From an uncultured Clostridia bacterium (GTDB taxonomy: Bacteria > Bacillota > Clostridia > Christensenellales > Borkfalkiaceae): a stretch of DNA of 22,915 nucleotides. Under the pieces are notes generated by a model that did no database searches, had not been told where the DNA came from, and worked only from the letters and a program-made list of their open reading frames with translations. The stretch's first letter is position 1, and the number at the start of each line of letters is the position of its first letter. Both the position numbers and the translations under genes were made by a program. The stretch covers positions 1-22,915 of the forward strand of contig CAKQSC010000009.1 in the NCBI GenBank assembly GCA_934271725.1, in the 5' to 3' direction. Below are positions 22,461-22,915 of this stretch, piece after piece.

Positions 22461-22497
22461 GGGTAAATTGCCGTTTTTATGGTAGTTTACCCTTTTT
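22461..22497 (+). terminator. Second intrinsic terminator after tRNA-Arg
   Basis: The stem GGGTAAATTGCC/GGTAGTTTACCC (22461-22472 with 22481-22492, two G-U pairs) has an 8-nt T-rich loop and is followed by TTTTT. It stands 13 bp after the first terminator's T-tract. Confidence 0.8.
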
Positions 22498-22576
22498 GTT
22501 GTTTCTTCGCTCATCGCCGTGGGGATTTGTTCTTCACTCGCTTTGGAAAATCTCAAGCCTTTAACGATTGCACAAA

Positions 22577-22615
22577 AAGGATTTTTGTACGATAAGGATT
22601 TTTGTACGATAAGGA
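22577..22615 (+). repeat. 17-bp tandem duplication
   Basis: AAGGATTTTTGTACGAT is present twice head to tail (22577-22593 and 22594-22610), followed by a partial AAGGA. No gene that I can support surrounds it. Apart from this and the flanking terminators, 22498-22640 shows nothing I can identify. Confidence 0.9.
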
Positions 22616-22644
22616 GCGTATGATTTCTTCTGTCTTAATCAACG

Positions 22645-22683
22645 AAAAAATGACCGACCGCACTCTTATGAACGCAGTCGGTC
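22645..22683 (-). terminator. Minus-strand terminator for the right-edge gene
   Basis: Read on the minus strand, the stem GACCGAC/GTCGGTC (22683-22677 with 22658-22652), extended by GC pairs after a mismatch, is followed by ATTTTTT (22651-22645). It lies about 90 bp beyond the stop of the partial gene at the right edge. Confidence 0.65.
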
Positions 22684-22772
22684 GTTTGACCTTTATTTCT
22701 CTGTACTCTCTTTTTCCGATCGAAGCAGACCGGTTTTACTTTTTCGCTTTTTAAGCTGACCATACCGGAGAA

Positions 22773-22915
22773 TCACATATTCACGTCCATGACGACTGCG
22801 CACAGCATACTGTCCGGGGACGGGTCGCCTCTGACGGCGCCGATGTAGTCATTGCCGAGGAAGTTGCTGAAATCGCCTCCGATATTCAGCTCCGGAAGGC
22901 GTCCGACCAATCTGC
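22773..22915 (-). CDS. Unidentified protein, C-terminal fragment, GC-rich
   Basis: A minus-strand frame is open from the right edge to TGA at 22775-22773, giving 46 residues: it begins RLVGRLPELNIGGDFSNFLG, continues NDYIGAVRGDPSPDS and ends MLCAVVMDVNM. Codons favour G/C in the third position, unlike the rest of the window, which supports real coding and suggests a different origin. I do not recognise the family. A hairpin with a T-tract on the same strand follows at 22683-22645. Confidence 0.6.
   Translation of the reverse strand, partial: RLVGRLPELNIGGDFSNFLGNDYIGAVRGDPSPDSMLCAVVMDVNM

Noticed and set aside
22577..22615. Tandem repeat considered as a CRISPR remnant
   Set aside because: The copies are directly adjacent with no spacers and there are only two. 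No cas genes or repeat-spacer arrays occur in the window.
22620..22754. 44-codon plus-strand frame after the 17-bp repeat with AAGGAG upstream
   Set aside because: The Shine-Dalgarno is only about 3 nt from the ATG, the frame overlaps the minus-strand terminator hairpin, and the product has no recognisable features.

Overview
The window looks like a chromosomal segment of an uncultured, anaerobic, Gram-positive Clostridia-type bacterium, possibly Christensenellales-like (that rank is a guess). The signs are lipobox signal peptides, strong AGGAGG-type ribosome binding sites, sigma-A promoters with 17-bp spacers, T-tract hairpin terminators, a CUT1 sugar transporter without its own ATPase, and a YitT-family membrane protein.

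Layout. (1) Positions 1-852, minus strand: the first 43 codons of a TrkH/KtrB potassium-transport subunit run off the left edge, followed by the wreck of a small mobile replicon, namely a frameshifted and truncated rolling-circle Rep gene and a headless fragment upstream of it. (2) Positions 895-17722, plus strand: a single, tightly packed eight-gene operon of about 16.8 kb. It starts at a strong promoter that overlaps a palindromic LacI-type operator and ends at a strong hairpin terminator. The order is LacI-family regulator, lipoprotein solute-binding protein, two CUT1 permeases, a GH99/GH71-like lipoprotein with a CBM9-like tail, a 632-aa surface protein of unknown function, a 1939-aa multidomain beta-helix (GH28/pectate-lyase-like) surface protein, and a 953-aa repeat lipoprotein. 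I read it as a Gram-positive glycan-utilisation locus: surface proteins bind and cut a polysaccharide, the transporter imports the oligosaccharide, and LacI senses it. (3) Positions 17723-19422: a short degenerate repeat patch, a minus-strand YitT-family gene interrupted by an in-frame TAA, and a plus-strand 71-aa membrane protein. (4) Positions 19424-22284: a separately promoted 935-aa GH106-like (alpha-L-rhamnosidase-like) enzyme, which may act on the same rhamnose-containing glycan. (5) Positions 22320-22915: tRNA-Arg(CCG), two stacked terminators, a 17-bp tandem duplication, and the 3' end of a GC-richer minus-strand gene that I do not recognise.

The most interesting points are: a shared C-terminal Gly-Cys-Lys-Gly / hydrophobic / basic tail on the two non-lipoprotein surface proteins, which resembles an undescribed sorting signal; a triplicated module of about 170 aa in the 953-aa lipoprotein; a GH28-like domain with its Asp triad at canonical spacing but lacking the usual His; and the readable decay of the Rep and YitT genes.
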